DNA from: Corythucha ciliata
Lineage: Eukaryota > Arthropoda > Insecta > Hemiptera > Tingidae
NCBI GenBank assembly: GCA_038030265.1
Contig: CM075939.1
Location: forward strand, 32,903,253-32,967,252
Direction of reading: 5' to 3'
Length of the DNA: 64,000 bases
This document shows, in pieces, positions 1 through 13,600 of this stretch. The translations under genes were made by a program, and so were the position numbers. Positions within the stretch are counted from its first letter, which is position 1. The number at the start of each line of letters is the position of its first letter. Below the pieces are notes generated by a model, which was given only the letters and a program-made list of their open reading frames with translations, was not told the origin of the DNA and ran no database searches.

Positions 1-393
1 GAAGCCTCAGGTGCGGGCGTCAGCTATCGACCGTCGCAAACAAAGAAACCTAGTTGCCTGAGTGGCTAGGCCGAGTATTTACTGGGTAGAGCCAAATCAC
101 GCATTCGGCAGAGCATTGTCTGAGCCGATTACACTAGAGAACCTTTACTACATGAACGCATTTCCATAGTGAGGTAGATAAATTTCATCATAAATTTCTC
201 GTTTACATGTAACTTCACATTGTATGTTATAATAAACCCGCCGCTGACTCGCTGGCTCTGCGACTGCCCTCCGACCAATAGAATTCAGTTGGGGTAAAAA
301 CATGCCCCACCCACTAGTGAATATTGTGGGTCATCCAACGACAGAACACTGTAATGCTGGAATGCGATCTGATTAGTTCTTGGACTTGACCAA

Positions 394-744
394 GTGCATT
401 TCATTCATGCGACAATCGAGTCAAACCTCATAAGTTAGAACGATATCAATCAACTATGAATGACATTTAGGCCGTGGTATCGAAAGTCAAAATCATCAAA
501 TCGTGTTTCTTTTTACCGCAGGCCACTTTTTTGGCACCAACTGAGGGGGAACAAAATGATGAAAATGAAAAATGAAACAGAGTCGGTTTGGTTGCCTATA
601 CGATATGGGAAGGCGGACTCTTATATCTATCTCTTATTTTATTTGCAATTAAAATCTTTCTCCCGGCCTAAATTTCATTCATAATTGATTGATATCGTTC
701 TAACTTATGAGGTTTGACTCGATTGTCGCATGAATGAAATGCAC
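394..744. mobile_element. Fold-back MITE, ~80-bp arms
   Basis: The left arm begins GTGCATTTCATTCATGCGAC and runs to about 475. Its reverse complement occupies about 663-744. The loop of about 190 bp is unrelated. No clear target-site duplication. Confidence 0.8.
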
Positions 745-863
745 TTTTCCCGACAGGCTGCTGTCAGAACAAAACTTTTTTCAGATTACGTTAATTTTCA
801 GATCAGTTGCATTAGGTTAAATGGTATGTCACAATTTCATCATTGGGGAATGCGGAGTACCTG

Positions 864-874
864 GGTTCGAATCC
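864..874 (+). promoter_or_regulatory. Pol III B-box-like word (tRNA/SINE relic)
   Basis: GGTTCGAATCC is a perfect B-box consensus, followed by T- and A-rich sequence. No intact tRNA cloverleaf can be drawn around it, so it is probably a SINE or tRNA-derived relic. Confidence 0.35.
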
Positions 875-1799
875 GAAACAATTTTTTAAAAAAATTTTTT
901 TGTTCCTCCCTTTTTGGCCCACCTCAGGATTTTTTACTCAAGATTTATTAGGCTGTAGGCAAATCAAATAAAAGAGACGGCTCAAAATACAATGTCAATG
1001 ATATTTTTTGGTAATTGGGTGGTCCAGTAAGGCATAGCGTTAATTTAATAGCTCCCCTCCGCCGAGAACTCCCCTGCCATATCAATAGATTTGGTTCAAA
1101 AGGGTCTCATACGAAAGCGCGTTCATTTTTCATTACTCGAGTCAATTTTGGGGGCAATTGCAGCAACAGCCGTGCGGTAGCGAATTTTCAACTAATTCAA
1201 ACCCCTCTTTCACACCGTTCCCGTGGACCGATTCATCTGGATCACGAACTCGTCCGAGATATTCACGCTATTGATTTTTAGACCAAATTTGGTTGCCCTA
1301 AGTCAAAAATTGCGACCGTGATCGTGCTAACAAGCCAGGGGCCATATATAAATAAATAAATATATAAATATCTATATATATATAGAGCAAATCGAGCCGA
1401 CCTCGGATTCGTGTTCTAGGGGTTCTGAAACGTGAAAAAAAAGTATCACAACCCATAAGTGCGACCATCAGGGCGAGACCAATAGTGCATTTTTTGAATG
1501 AAATGCACTAAAACTTGGCTTGAATGGCAGCTATACGCAGACACGCTCAAGCAATAGCGTACGGCATTAGTAATAGCGCAAACAAAATCTTTGGCATGAC
1601 AGTGATTGTACAAGCCAATACACTATGGGGACCGTGCAAAGTGCGCGCTGCGCCATCTAGCGGTGACCTCTACGATTTGTGTACAGGAACAAACTAATCA
1701 GTCTTGTGTGTTTCCAATCAAGACACTATTTTTATTTTCGTTATTGTCATTTTTTCCTCATTTATAGTAATTTTTTTGAATTTTCCTCCCCTTCCTGCC

Positions 1800-2216
1800 T
1801 TGGGTTCAGGCAACGTTTTTGCGGGTTGCCCATGGTTGCCAGCATTTCGTTGGGGTAAGGTCCTCAAACATCCTGAACCACTCATCATACGTCCATAACA
1901 TCTTCCCTGAGGCGTACAAGAAGCGACCTGGATCTCGTCTGGTAGAAAAGATGAAGGAATCTCACGAAAGCTCCACTAACACCCCGTCATTGGAATCCAT
2001 CACTTCCGAAGAGGGGTCTTTTATTCGTCCTTCGACGTCAACAGCAACAACAGTTATCTCTGACACCTTTGACCACGAAACCGCAGTGATATTTATTCAT
2101 GTGGGATGCCAATGTGCGATGGAGTTTGATGACACGTTCTTTGAGTTCACATGTTGTTTCATTCACGTAACAACTGTAAACGCAAGCATTGGGACTGCCA
2201 ATAAAATCCACTAATC
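1800..2216 (-). pseudogene. Decayed non-LTR retrotransposon RNase H-like fragment
   Basis: On the minus strand a frame reads TPSHIGIPHE near 2110-2140, resembling the W.PSH.GI.GNE.AD motif of Jockey-type RNase H domains. After stops and shifts the strand continues MLWTYDEWFRMFEDLTPTKC. Many stops; identification is tentative. The plus-strand 131-codon ORF here is then a shadow. Confidence 0.3.
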
Positions 2217-2413
2217 CTTTCCTTCAAAACTATTTTATTCACACCCCCCCCCCCCAACAAGAACCTAGCGATTAAGCTTGGATTGATTTTCTCTGCTTAG
2301 CAATTTTGTTTTCAATGTATGCAGGGTATTTGGTAAGTCGACGGCAAATATGCAGGGGTTATAAGGGTTGAAGTGAGTGTGAGATAGGCATCGGTCTCCT
2401 ACTATAAACATTT

Positions 2414-2553
2414 GGCCTTCATTCATAGTCGTCACTTATGCTGAGTATTTGATTATTTCGATTCAAAACAGACGACTTACGACGATTAGAACGACCGGAC
2501 TGAAGCCGTTTAAGCAAATACTCAGCTTGAGTGACGACTGTATGAATACGGCC
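2414..2553. mobile_element. Short MITE, ~38-bp terminal inverted repeats
   Basis: Ends GGCC(G)TATTCATA. Left arm 2414-2451 ends GCTGAGTATTTG; right arm begins CAAATACTCAGC near 2515. Loop ~65 bp. Confidence 0.7.
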
Positions 2554-3606
2554 CTGTACTTTCCAAAACTGGATAGAGATAATTCTGGCTACCTAGAAAA
2601 TAACATGATACTTGTTGACCAATTTCAAGGGGTAATAAGATCACTACGCGATTACTGCATTGAACTTACTTGATACTTCTTGAAAAGAGAACTGACCTCA
2701 GGTATAGCAACATTTTTCTCCGAACTTTTCCCCTAATATAACTTTGTAAATAATTTTAACATTACAGTCACTCCATTACTAAAGCTCTTTGATAGCTTTA
2801 GGAGGAATTTTATAATAGGAAATTGTCTAAATCTGAGATTTTCTTCGGTTGTCGTACCAAACTCTATTGGAATCTTGATGAGTACCGGCGTTCGTTATTG
2901 TACCTAAACTTACAGCTCTTCCCCTAGAGCGCTCTTTTTCTTATCTTTGCACGGTCCCCATAGGCTTGCACGGTGTACCGTCTTCCCGTCTCACGCACAA
3001 ACTTGCTTGTGCAAACGTGTTTGAATCAGCAGGTTTGTGCTTTAAATATCCTGCAGTGTTTTCCATTTGCATGAATTTCATTAATTCATAAATTTACAAA
3101 AATTCATTTCCACCCCTCTTCCACTAACATACATAATAGGTTCGTTCGTTTGTCGTCTGGAGCTGCTCTGGACTGCACGAACAGTCCGAAAAGGGGAAAA
3201 GCGTTCTTTTATAATCCCGAACTACACTGAAAGCGTTCGTTTGTCAAATCTCGGACTGTTCATTGCAGCACTAACTACACTGAAAAATTAGGAGGAGCTT
3301 GCTGCTCGAAAAGTTATAACCTGCTCTATAATTACAATTCGTCAACATTTCCGTCTGGAAAGCGGGAATAAATTACAAAAGTAAAACGATTTTGTTATCG
3401 TAAAGATAGCCGTTTGCACGAAAAGCGTTCATTTGCTTTTCAAAAATGACGTCAATCCCGGACTGCTCGAACTACACCTGCACCACTTAGCCCCCCTCGT
3501 TCGTCAGCTTCGGTCTACTCCGAGCTCGAGATTTTGTAACCTACGTGGGTTATCATGTGGAATATCGCGGCGAGTTATGCATTATCATAACTGTATGCCT
3601 AAAGGC

Positions 3607-3754
3607 CTTTAAGCCGCCTTCACATGCAAGCTTTAAAAAGCTAAGCTGTGGGCTTCAACCAATCAGAGCGCTCCGAGTACACAGCGCGGAGAACTCTGAT
3701 TGGTTGAAGACCTCAGCTCAGCATTTTAAAGCTTGCATGTGAAGGCGGCTTTAC
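3607..3754. mobile_element. Short MITE, ~30-bp terminal inverted repeats
   Basis: Left AAGCCGCCTTCACATGCAAG and right CTTGCATGTGAAGGCGGCTT are reverse complements. The inner part also folds (AACCAATCAGAG / CTCTGATTGGTT). Confidence 0.8.
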
Positions 3755-3879
3755 TTTAAGTAATGAGGGGGTGTGCTGCGTCCGGTTGCTCATGGAGGCT
3801 AGGGAGCGGCGTGGCGTAGCGTAGGCGATGAAGAGACTAGGGGAGGGTTTGCCGTTTAGGAATGAGTTGACAGTTAAGG

Positions 3880-4020
3880 TCGGTCGTTAAGTTGCCAGAT
3901 TGGGCGATTTACTGCGTTTTGGGCTATTTCTGGCAGCTACTTCGCGGTTAAAATTGAGAAAAAGCGCTAAACCGTGCTTTGGGATATTCAAATCAACTAA
4001 AAACGCGAATATTGGGCTAC
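3880..4020 (-). repeat. ~30-bp minisatellite, short degenerate cluster
   Basis: Units such as CGGTTAAAATTGAGAAAAAG are the reverse complement of the TTTTTCTCAATTTTAGCCGCG family. Confidence 0.5.
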
Positions 4021-4571
4021 TCGCCTGAAAAACATATCATCTCACGACTTGGGGGAAATTTTCGCTCAAGCACGGTTCATAATGGATCCAGCAGGGGACG
4101 ACTGTATTGTGCCCTATGAAATGCGGAAAGCCCGTCAAAAAGTGAGTTTTCGCCGGTGTAAATTGGTTCGTCCTATGACTATTTCCGGAGTAGGAAACAT
4201 GAAACATGGACAGAGGCAGGAGTTTATTGATCTGAGGAGAAATTAAAAATAAGACAATGATACACCAACCATTAATTATACTATTATTTCATTTTGGGGT
4301 ATATACAGTATTTACAAATTCTTAACCAATTTAAAGTAGGTGTCTCACAATGCAAATTAATCACTTTCAGACAAGTTCGACACACTTTATAAAATACATA
4401 AATATATTGGAGATTTTTTAATGCAGTAATCCGTTTAGTTAATGCTCAGCGCAACTACTCGTATAAAATTAGTCTTTCATTATTTAGGGGGGGGGGGGGT
4501 CTACGAACTACTCTTGTTAGAGACCGCAAAGCACGTGTTTTTCTCTTAAACAGTGCTTTAGAAAACTAACC

Positions 4572-4630
4572 TCACCGAGTTCGGTTTCTCTGTCGAAGAC
4601 CCAGAAGAGGGATTTGAGGGCTGTTGCTTC
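4572..4630 (-). CDS. BOD1L1: BOD1L1-like exon 8, probable terminal exon
   Basis: Acceptor gtattttcag; reads SNSPQIPLLGLRQRNRTR then TGA at 4574-4572. A competing donor (gtgagg) overlaps the stop codon, so the exon could instead splice onward. Candidate poly(A) signals on the minus strand are ATTAAA at 4422-4417 and AATAAA at 4228-4223. The terminal assignment is therefore likely but not proven. Confidence 0.55.
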
Positions 4631-7600
4631 CTGAAAATACAGTTTAGTTAAAGGTATTAAATTCATCCTTTTCTTCCTTTTTATCCACACCACCAACGTA
4701 ACATCTCCCCTCCACCAATTTTTCGAGAAAAAAAAATTCACCTGACGCATCTGCGTTGGAACCCCTAAATCGTCTTGAATTGTGATGTGAGAGAACCGGC
4801 CTTGGCTTGTATAAATCCTCGTTGTCGTATCTTTGACTGGATCTTTGGGGTGAAATTGATTAATCATTAATTTGTCATTAAGGAGTTTCGAAAAACTCAA
4901 GCCAATGAGGATTAAAAGATGAAATGAAACGAAAAACGATAAAATTATATATTTTAAACACTCAAAAAAAGAATATGATTTATTGCGTTACCTCTTCGTT
5001 TGCTCCATTTTATTTTTATCTTGAGATCCCCCTGAAAAATCAATGTACAACAATAAATTCAAAGAAAAGTTCAACAGGTAGGGGCGATGGTAAGAACAGA
5101 GTATACCAGAAATTGAGCTGTTATTTTAACAAGTAATTTAGGACGAGAACAGATAATTAGTAGTCATTCAATAATGGCGTTGCCGGTTGAAATTACTCCT
5201 AAGGTTTGAGTATTGCGCTTGAATGTTCTTATTTGAGGACCAGAATGTGATTTTGTCAGAATCAGCGTGGAAAAATGGAAGCCGTACGGTGAATGTCAAA
5301 AGAGGGCTGCCCACCAGAAAATGGCCGGGCTGGGGTATGCTGAGGAGGCCTGTCGAGTGGGAGGGGGCAGTGCCCCCGTATCCTCCATCAGTCAGAGAGG
5401 ACAATAAAATGAAAAGAGAAGACAAGAATAAAAAAGGAACGATTTACAGTGGTCGAAGCTCCTACACCCAATGCTCCTGGCTGGAGCTTTATTTTGGTTA
5501 GAGCGTTTAGTGGCAGGAGCACATTTGTGGTTGGAGCTAATATAGGGCCTTGCTGTGATTTGGAGCATTGCTGTAATTGCATGAAATTCATCATGCACCG
5601 TACGAGAATTTGCATGAAAACAAAATTAAATTCATCACCATTGTTTATCGTCTTAGCTTTTTTAGTCTACGCGCATCGTACGCAAATTAAGGGCAAACAA
5701 ATCAACTTACCATTGTTGTTTGTACTGTCTACGTTGGAAGTTGCCACTTGTGCACGACTGCCGCTTTTCTTGGGTTTTTTGGAAGGTTTATCAGCGAGAG
5801 AGCGACTTGACAGATTTTCCTCGTTGTCTGAAAAAAATAGCATTTACACAACTAAAAAAGTAAGACTTTAAACTTAAACTGTAACGAATATTTTACCCGA
5901 TGAGTCCACGTGACCTTTTCTTTTGCTGGGAACATCCTCAGATCCCCAGGGATTTGCTGAAGGAGTCTCAGATGTAGTTCGTAACTCCTGAAGAAAAGAA
6001 GATTAAGTTAAAAAAAAAGGCAACGCCTGACAAACAATCTAGTGACTCACGTGAATTTCTTCTGTGCTCTCAGTTTCGGAAATCAGTCGATCTTTCTGCA
6101 TTCGGGTTACTGTTGCCCTAACGTTTAGAGTCACTTTCGTGTCACCTGTTTTGTTCTTTTGGATGTGAACTTTGGTGTTTTTCACTGGCACTTGGTTTTT
6201 AACCTTTCTCCCTTTTTGTGAAGACTGTTGTTTTGTAGGGTTTGAGTCTTCCTCACCCGACGGATTCTCTTCTTCATTGGCTTCCTCTGAAGTAATCGAC
6301 GTTTTTTGAAACTTTCCTTTTTTCGCTTCTTCTACGAGCATGGGGCACGCATCTGATGGAGTAGTTTTATCGTGGTAGGCCGTACCTGGTAAATACAAGG
6401 TTTCCAAAGAAACCGTTGGAATCACTTCATTGGTTTTACACAATTTCGTCTTTTTAGCTATACCTTCTCTAGTTTTTTCCACGCTCTCCGTTAGTGGTTC
6501 TGCAAGAGGAAGTAGTTCGTCCTCGATCACAGGCGATGAAGGTAATCCGATTTTCGCCAGCGAAATAAAGCACTCTTTCTTACCCTTCATGATATCATCG
6601 ATGAACTTTTTATAGGGACTGACTTCGTGGTCCGACTCTTCACTGTCAACTTCAAAGCCGAAAAAGGGCTCGAGAGAGGAGCAAGAACTTCCTTTGTCGC
6701 TTTGGCAAGACTGGCTGTTTTCGTCAGCTAAACTGATAGGCACTGAGAGTTTGGACGTCTCGATAAAATCCTCTGGACTGCACCCTTCCGATTTGTCCTG
6801 AGAAGAATACCTCCTTTCAGTCAGCGTTTGGACAACGGCTCCTTCAGGCAAGGACTTCTCTTTCGAATCTTCTTCCCCCTGCTTTGGTCGGTTTTCGGTG
6901 TGATCGTTTTCTTTGTTCTCTTCTGTTCCACTCACTCTCATTTCTATGGAAAATTCTTTTTCCATCATTCTTCTCGCTTTCATCACTTTTTTCATCTCTT
7001 GGAAATTATTCGCGATTTTGGGTTTTTTACAGTTTAGCAATAGCTTCTCGTCTCGCTCTATCTGAGAATTTATTTGCATTAAAATCAGATCTATCTCGTC
7101 TGTTTTGTCAGCCGGGGTCTCCTCATCATGTTGTTGATCATCACCCCCAGTTGATTTATCGTTAGACGCTTCAGACTTATCAGTTTTTGACGTTGACGAG
7201 GAACATTTTTTGTTCGACGAAGATGATTTGTTCGGTTTGGTGGACCCTTGACCCCCGTTGTTGTCGCGATCGGAAGACCTCCTTGGATTTTTCGGATTAC
7301 CATCAGCGCATCGTTCTCCCCTTCGTTTTTTAGCCTCTTTTTTCCTCTCTTCGTCCTCTTTATCTTTAGTTTCTTTCGACTGAGGTTTTTTGTCAGACGA
7401 TCTACTACTGCTTGAGTGTCTGCTGTCTGATTTTCTGTCGTGTGATCGACTGCTTGATTTACTATCGCCTTCTTTCTCGATTTTCGCCAGCGAAATAAAG
7501 CACTCTTTCTTACCCTTCATGATATCATCGATGAACTTTTTATAGGGACTGACTTCGTGGTCCGACTCTTCACTGTCAACTTCAAAGCCGAAAAAGGGCT

Positions 7601-10600
7601 CGAGAGAGGAGCAAGAACTTCCTTTGTCGCTTTGGCAAGACTGGCTGTTTTCGTCAGCTAAACTGATAGGCACTGAGAGTTTGGACGTCTCGATAAAATC
7701 CTCTGGACTGCACCCTTCCGATTTGTCCTGAGAAGAATACCTCCTTTCAGTCAGCGTTTGGACAACGGCTCCTTCAGGCAAGGACTTCTCTTTCGAATCT
7801 TCTTCCCCCTGCTTTGGTCGGTTTTCGGTGTGATCGTTTTCTTTGTTCTCTTCTGTTCCACTCACTCTCATTTCTATGGAAAATTCTTTTTCCATCATTC
7901 TTCTCGCTTTCATCACTTTTTTCATCTCTTGGAAATTATTCGCGATTTTGGGTTTTTTACAGTTTAGCAATAGCTTCTCGTCTCGCTCTATCTGAGAATT
8001 TATTTGCATTAAAATCAGATCTATCTCGTCTGTTTTGTCAGCCGGGGTCTCCTCATCATGTTGTTGATCATCACCCCCAGTTGATTTATCGTTAGACGCT
8101 TCAGACTTATCAGTTTTTGACGTTGACGAGGAACATTTTTTGTTCGACGAAGATGATTTGTTCGGTTTGGTGGACCCTTGACCCCCGTTGTTGTCGCGAT
8201 CGGAAGACCTCCTTGGATTTTTCGGATTACCATCAGCGCATCGTTCTCCCCTTCGTTTTTTAGCCTCTTTTTTCCTCTCTTCGTCCTCTTTATCTTTAGT
8301 TTCTTTCGACTGAGGTTTTTTGTCAGACGATCTACTACTGCTTGAGTGTCTGCTGTCTGATTTTCTGTCGTGTGATCGACTGCTTGATTTACTATCGCCT
8401 TCTTTCCGCTTTTCCGTGGATTTATCGTCTTTTTTATCGCGTCTCTCGTCTTTTTTATCGTCTTTTCTGTCCACGTTTTTTCGATCTTCCTTTCTATCGT
8501 CCTTTTTATCATCTTTTTTCTCGTGCTTTTTGTCATCTTTCTTATCGTCCCTTCTTTCATCCTTGCTAGATGACGATCGACTAGATTTGTGATCGTCCTT
8601 TCTATCCTTTGAACTGGAATGATGACGCGATGAGCTCGAACTTTTATGTCTCGACGAGCTACTGGACGATTTTCCTTTATCCCGGCTGTCACGATGACTA
8701 TCGTGGGTTTTTTTGTCGCTTGATTCTGATTTTCGATGCGACGACGAACTCTCGTGTTTCTTCGCCGAGCCTCTCCCTTCGCCGAGCGAACTCGTCGAGT
8801 CCTCTGAAATCTGTTTGACTGCTGCTTCTTTCTCTCCTTTGACAACTTCTCCTTTCACAGTGTCCTCAGCTTTGGAATCTGACGAATTCGACGGCTCATC
8901 TTCGGGTTTTCTTTCTGTTAAGTTGACTTCACACTGTTTGATTTTTTCGTCTAAATTACTGAAATTATCGAACTTCTTCTCGTTCGTCGGTTCGTTCATG
9001 TTGGCAAACACGCTCCCATCCTCGCGAGAAACTTCAGAAAGCCCTCCTAAGCTCATTTTCGAATCCTTATTCGTAATGATGGGTTCAAAGGCTGGGGAAG
9101 CATCTTCGTCGTCATCTTCATCCTCGTCAACAGCATCCTCTCCAATCGTTTCCTTCGTCCCTTTTTCAGGTGTGTAGGGCCCACCTTGAACCGTTTCAGT
9201 TTCATCGTTAGTAACCGTGTTCGAATTATCCCCTATATCCGCCAATGAAACCTCTCCTGGTGAAACTGGCTCCAAATCATCATGAAGGGGCAGATCAGCC
9301 GCTACATGTTCAGGGGTTTTTCCTTTGTCAGTTGTCTCAACTGTTCCACCTTCCGAAGAAAGTTGTGTAACGGTGGACGTTTCATTCGGAATCTCAACTG
9401 ATACTGCAGGACGTCTGTTCAATAGAATGTTAGGCGCCTTAGAAGATTCGAGAGCGTGTTTGGGACGCTCAATGCCCAGACTTTCGTAAACGATGTCGCC
9501 AACTTTGGGCATGAACACCGAGTAGATTTTTGGATTGACGACTTGATCCACAATTCGATCCACTCCATTTTCCAAATAGTCCCTGAAATAAGAAAAAATG
9601 GGTCAGTATAAACTGGTAACCCCAGTATTTGAATACATAAATGGAAAATAGTGTTTTGACGTAACGCGATCAGGGAAGGATAGGAAACCTTACAACTAGA
9701 AATTCAAGAAAGCACGAAAGTATGAATCGTATGACAATAGTACACTGTGCGGTCAGCTTCATGAAGTAGCTCTGGTAGCTGAGGGTTTGTGGTAGCAATG
9801 AAGACTGGAAAGCACCGTGCAATTTATTCTATGCATATGAAGAGGTAATATTTTTTGTGTTTTTGTGCGTTCAGCCTTCCTATTCTGTAACTCTTAACGC
9901 GAGCGTTAACGAAATAAACAAGGTCAATAATTAAAAATAATCAGCTGCGAAATTTTGCTAAAGCACGCGTTATGAATTACAGAATACGCAGACAGGGCTT
10001 CCAGCTGGGGTTGATTCAGGATGAAGTCTCAACTATAAAGTCGCACTTAGGCTCACCATCAGTTCAAGGCCTATTGCCGATTCAGATTATCACCAGCAGC
10101 GCTGGCGTTGAGGCAAAATAGCATAAAGAGCCCTGCTCTTACCACCGACGCAGGGGTTAAATAATGCGTTTTTGCAGTTTTTAACGAGGAAAAAATTGTC
10201 TTCTGGCTGGAGTATTGCTAAACAAGAAGGAATCGTTGCGGCCTTGATAGGAGGCAGTCTTTCACAGGATTATATTTCGGTAACGTAGTGAATTTAGTAT
10301 CCTACAGCCAAACCATACTCTGATCGGTCTCGCATTCCCCTTGGAATACGATTTTTCAGCTTCCCCTTACTCCCACTTGTGACTTGCCGCGAAATACAAA
10401 TAGGATAAAATTTATCAGTGAAGCCGTAAAGTCGTTTGGAAGATTTTTTTCGAACACACCCGGAGGGGGTCTTCGCGGGAGGCCGACATCGGGGCTAAAG
10501 AGGTTATATTTAGATGGACTGTTATCTACCCCCCATTCCATGCAATCCTATTTACTCTAAGATGCAATCCTATGCAAATCGTGATAAGGAAACCCTCGTG

Positions 10601-13600
10601 TAACCTATACCTACATAAAAAAAGTTAGCCCCGATGCCCGGAACTCGTGTTCGCCCCTCCGGGAATGAGTCCCCCCCCCCATCAAAAACCATCAGTACTT
10701 CCACACATCACCTGAACTTTCTACAAATAAAAAGTACCAGTCCATAAATACGGAAAATATCTCACACGATGGTACCCTCATTTTGCACTTTTTCTCGTGG
10801 AGTTTGGGACTCGATATCTCGAGTGTGGATGTAGACAGATGCCAATTTTTTTACCCAGTTCTGTTGCTCTAAACCTGAGAAAGCTTTCCTGAACTTCGCC
10901 TGTCTTTGTGACAAAAAACCAGCAGATCAATTTTGTAGCAAGTTGTCAATGATTTCGAATATCGCGTTTTCTCTAAGTTTACGTTAAGTCTAAGCAATAA
11001 ACTCAACGCCACTACAACTTAGTACAACTTCCACGACGAAATCTTGAAGGAAATTTTGTGATCTTTTCAAAACTGTCGTCAAGTTTGGTCTGAGCCACAT
11101 AGGTTAGCTGTTAACACGGCATTTGTGCAAAAAAATGTCAATAAGCGCGAATATCTCCAAAACGAAGCATTTCCAGACATGTGTCAAAATGACGTTTTTG
11201 GTGCGTCTCGGTAAGTGCAAGTATTGCACATTGAAATTGAAACACCCTGTATAATAGTGTTTCCCGAGACCGATACGAGACTTGAGTGGTCTCGGTCTCG
11301 AAAAGTAAAAAGTAAAAAGATCTGAGGGCTTCGTATGCAAAACTTTGTTTTTTTTTCTTTACTTTTTTATTTTTATTTATTTATTTATTTTTTATTCATC
11401 AGCTCAACACAGTATACATGTTGCGTTATACATGATGTCTCAACTTAAATAGTGCACCAACCCCCAAGTCGAGAAAAACGCAATTATCCTTATGGGGGGC
11501 TAACTTCTTGCCAGCCGGAAAGAAATGCCAGCGGCTTCTTCGGAAATTCCGATGAGAGGGGGGCTGATAAGAAGTTAGCCCCATATTGAAAATTGCGTTT
11601 TACTCGACTTGGGGGTTGGTGCACTATTCAAGTTTGGGATGCCTAATGCCTAGCGCAAATTCACTGCTGAAATGGATAAAAAGCGCAAATTCACGGCTGT
11701 AATTGAGAAAAAGTGCTAATTCGCGGCAAAAATGAGAAAACTCCTAATTAACGGCTAATATTATTCAGAAAACGCCAGAATTCGCGGTTTGTGAAAACAA
11801 ATTGGTGTCCACAATTGATAAAATGCCATGAATAAACACCGTAGTGCGTAAAAATTATATTTATTATTCATTTGGAGGCCAAGGGGGCTCATTGAAATTT
11901 CTGCCCACGGCCTATACGGTTAGAATTATTTGATTTTAGGGGTTTTCTTCATTTTTATTCGATGCTAAGAAAACGAAATGGTGGATGGGGGGTAATGGGG
12001 TTGAGGACATCTCGATACGATATGGGGGGGGGGCAAGGGCTTATCTAGTACCCCTCTTGGAGGGGGGTAATCGAAACCCCATCCCTTTTCTCGGTACACC
12101 CTATCCCCCAGCCTTATGTTTAGAGCGATTTGACCAGCTCGGGTAATTCTGCTGTTACCCCCCCCCCCTCCTCGATTCCACTATTGGAGAGTCTCGGGCT
12201 CGTCTCGAGGATTGTGGTATCGTCTCGGTCTCGGTACGATACCTGGAGTCATGGTCTCGGTATCGGTGCATCACTACTGTATAATAACTATTTTCTAAAT
12301 TTTAGCCGGGAATTAGTGATTTATCGCAAGTTTCTATGTCTACATTATTTGTAACTAAGTGGAATCCTCTTAGTGGTCAAAATGGTACAGGTCCTTGTCC
12401 TTCAGATTTATGCTAAACGTACCAACAAAGAGTAAGCAGAATGGTGCCTGCCGCCTAAGAAGCTCCGTAACTACATTGATCAATAATTCATTGTTGATAG
12501 ATGTAGTACATAATTCAAGAAATGCTATCGGTTTTCGTTAGTCGTGACCACGTGGGATTATTATAATGTAGTCCAGTCAAACGGTAGTTGCACGTGAACA
12601 AAAATCTCTTTTTGATTTTTTCACTATATTCAATGTTTTTTGAGTTGAGGAACACGAATCTGAAGAGATCCAACAAAATTTCCTTCAGTGTTTTGAGAAA
12701 ATCGCAGAAAAAAGTGACAAAAATTAGCAGTTTTTCGCGATTTTCTCAAACGCACAAGGAAATTTTGTTGAATCTCTTCAGATTCGTGTTTCTCACCCCA
12801 AAAAAACATTGAATAAAGTGAAAAAATCAAAGACGAGATGTTTTTCCACGTATGGGTTTTTTTAATACGATTTGACTGGACTAATGGTCGTTCTCAAAAA
12901 TTAGACCAGGACGACTTCTGTAACCACGAAGTCCACGATAACTATAGGTATCGTTAGTTTTCAGCATTTAGTCCTCTATAGGACGAAATACATTGAGGAA
13001 TACACCAAGGGTGTAGTGCAGCCTCTTTTTCGGCCTCGGACTTTCAGCTACAAGAGGCACTTCATCCTTGCCCCATCGCTCAGGCAATTAGGACGAGTAC
13101 TCAAATGGATCAAACTAAGTCGGCAATATTATTCGGTTTGTTCCAACGTATCCAACCGTTGAACTCGTCCGAGAATCATTTTGCCTTTGTAAAAAGGACA
13201 TCCATTGCGATATACTGGCAGATAATGATTCTCGCACGAGTTGATTATTGAATAAATTTGAAGCTTCATCTTGAAAACTACGATACCTTCGAATCCGCTT
13301 TCGACTCGTTTTGTCGGAAATGTCTAATTTGAAAAGTTACTTCATAGTCACTATCAAAAACAGGCTGGTTTAGCGAAAAAGTGCCAAAAAGTTCAAAAAT
13401 GTCGCAGTTTTTTTCATAATTTAAGGGCGATCCCGAAGTTTTTTGAGGTCAACAATTTGTACACGTCACACATACACCACCCTAGACAACGTGAAACAAA
13501 AAAATAATCTACCCTAATTATTGCAACCTGACCCCCCCCCCCATTTTATTGGTTACTTTTTACCGGACTAAACGTTTTAACCCTACTTTTGGCGTAAAAT

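Larger units (their letters stand above)
1..4416. other. Intergenic region downstream of BOD1L1-like gene
   Basis: No convincing host exon. It holds inverted-repeat elements, a decayed retrotransposon fragment, a (TA)n stretch near 1360-1385, and a patch at about 3150-3480 with recurring GTTCGTTTGT and CTCGGACTG words. Three long poly-C/G runs interrupt this and neighbouring regions. Confidence 0.6.

Noticed and set aside
7091..8845. Long alternative-frame ORFs (up to 274 codons) over the BOD1L1-like exon and their plus-strand counterparts
   Set aside because: They are frame shadows of a low-complexity coding exon; the duplicated ones simply repeat with the 930-bp unit.
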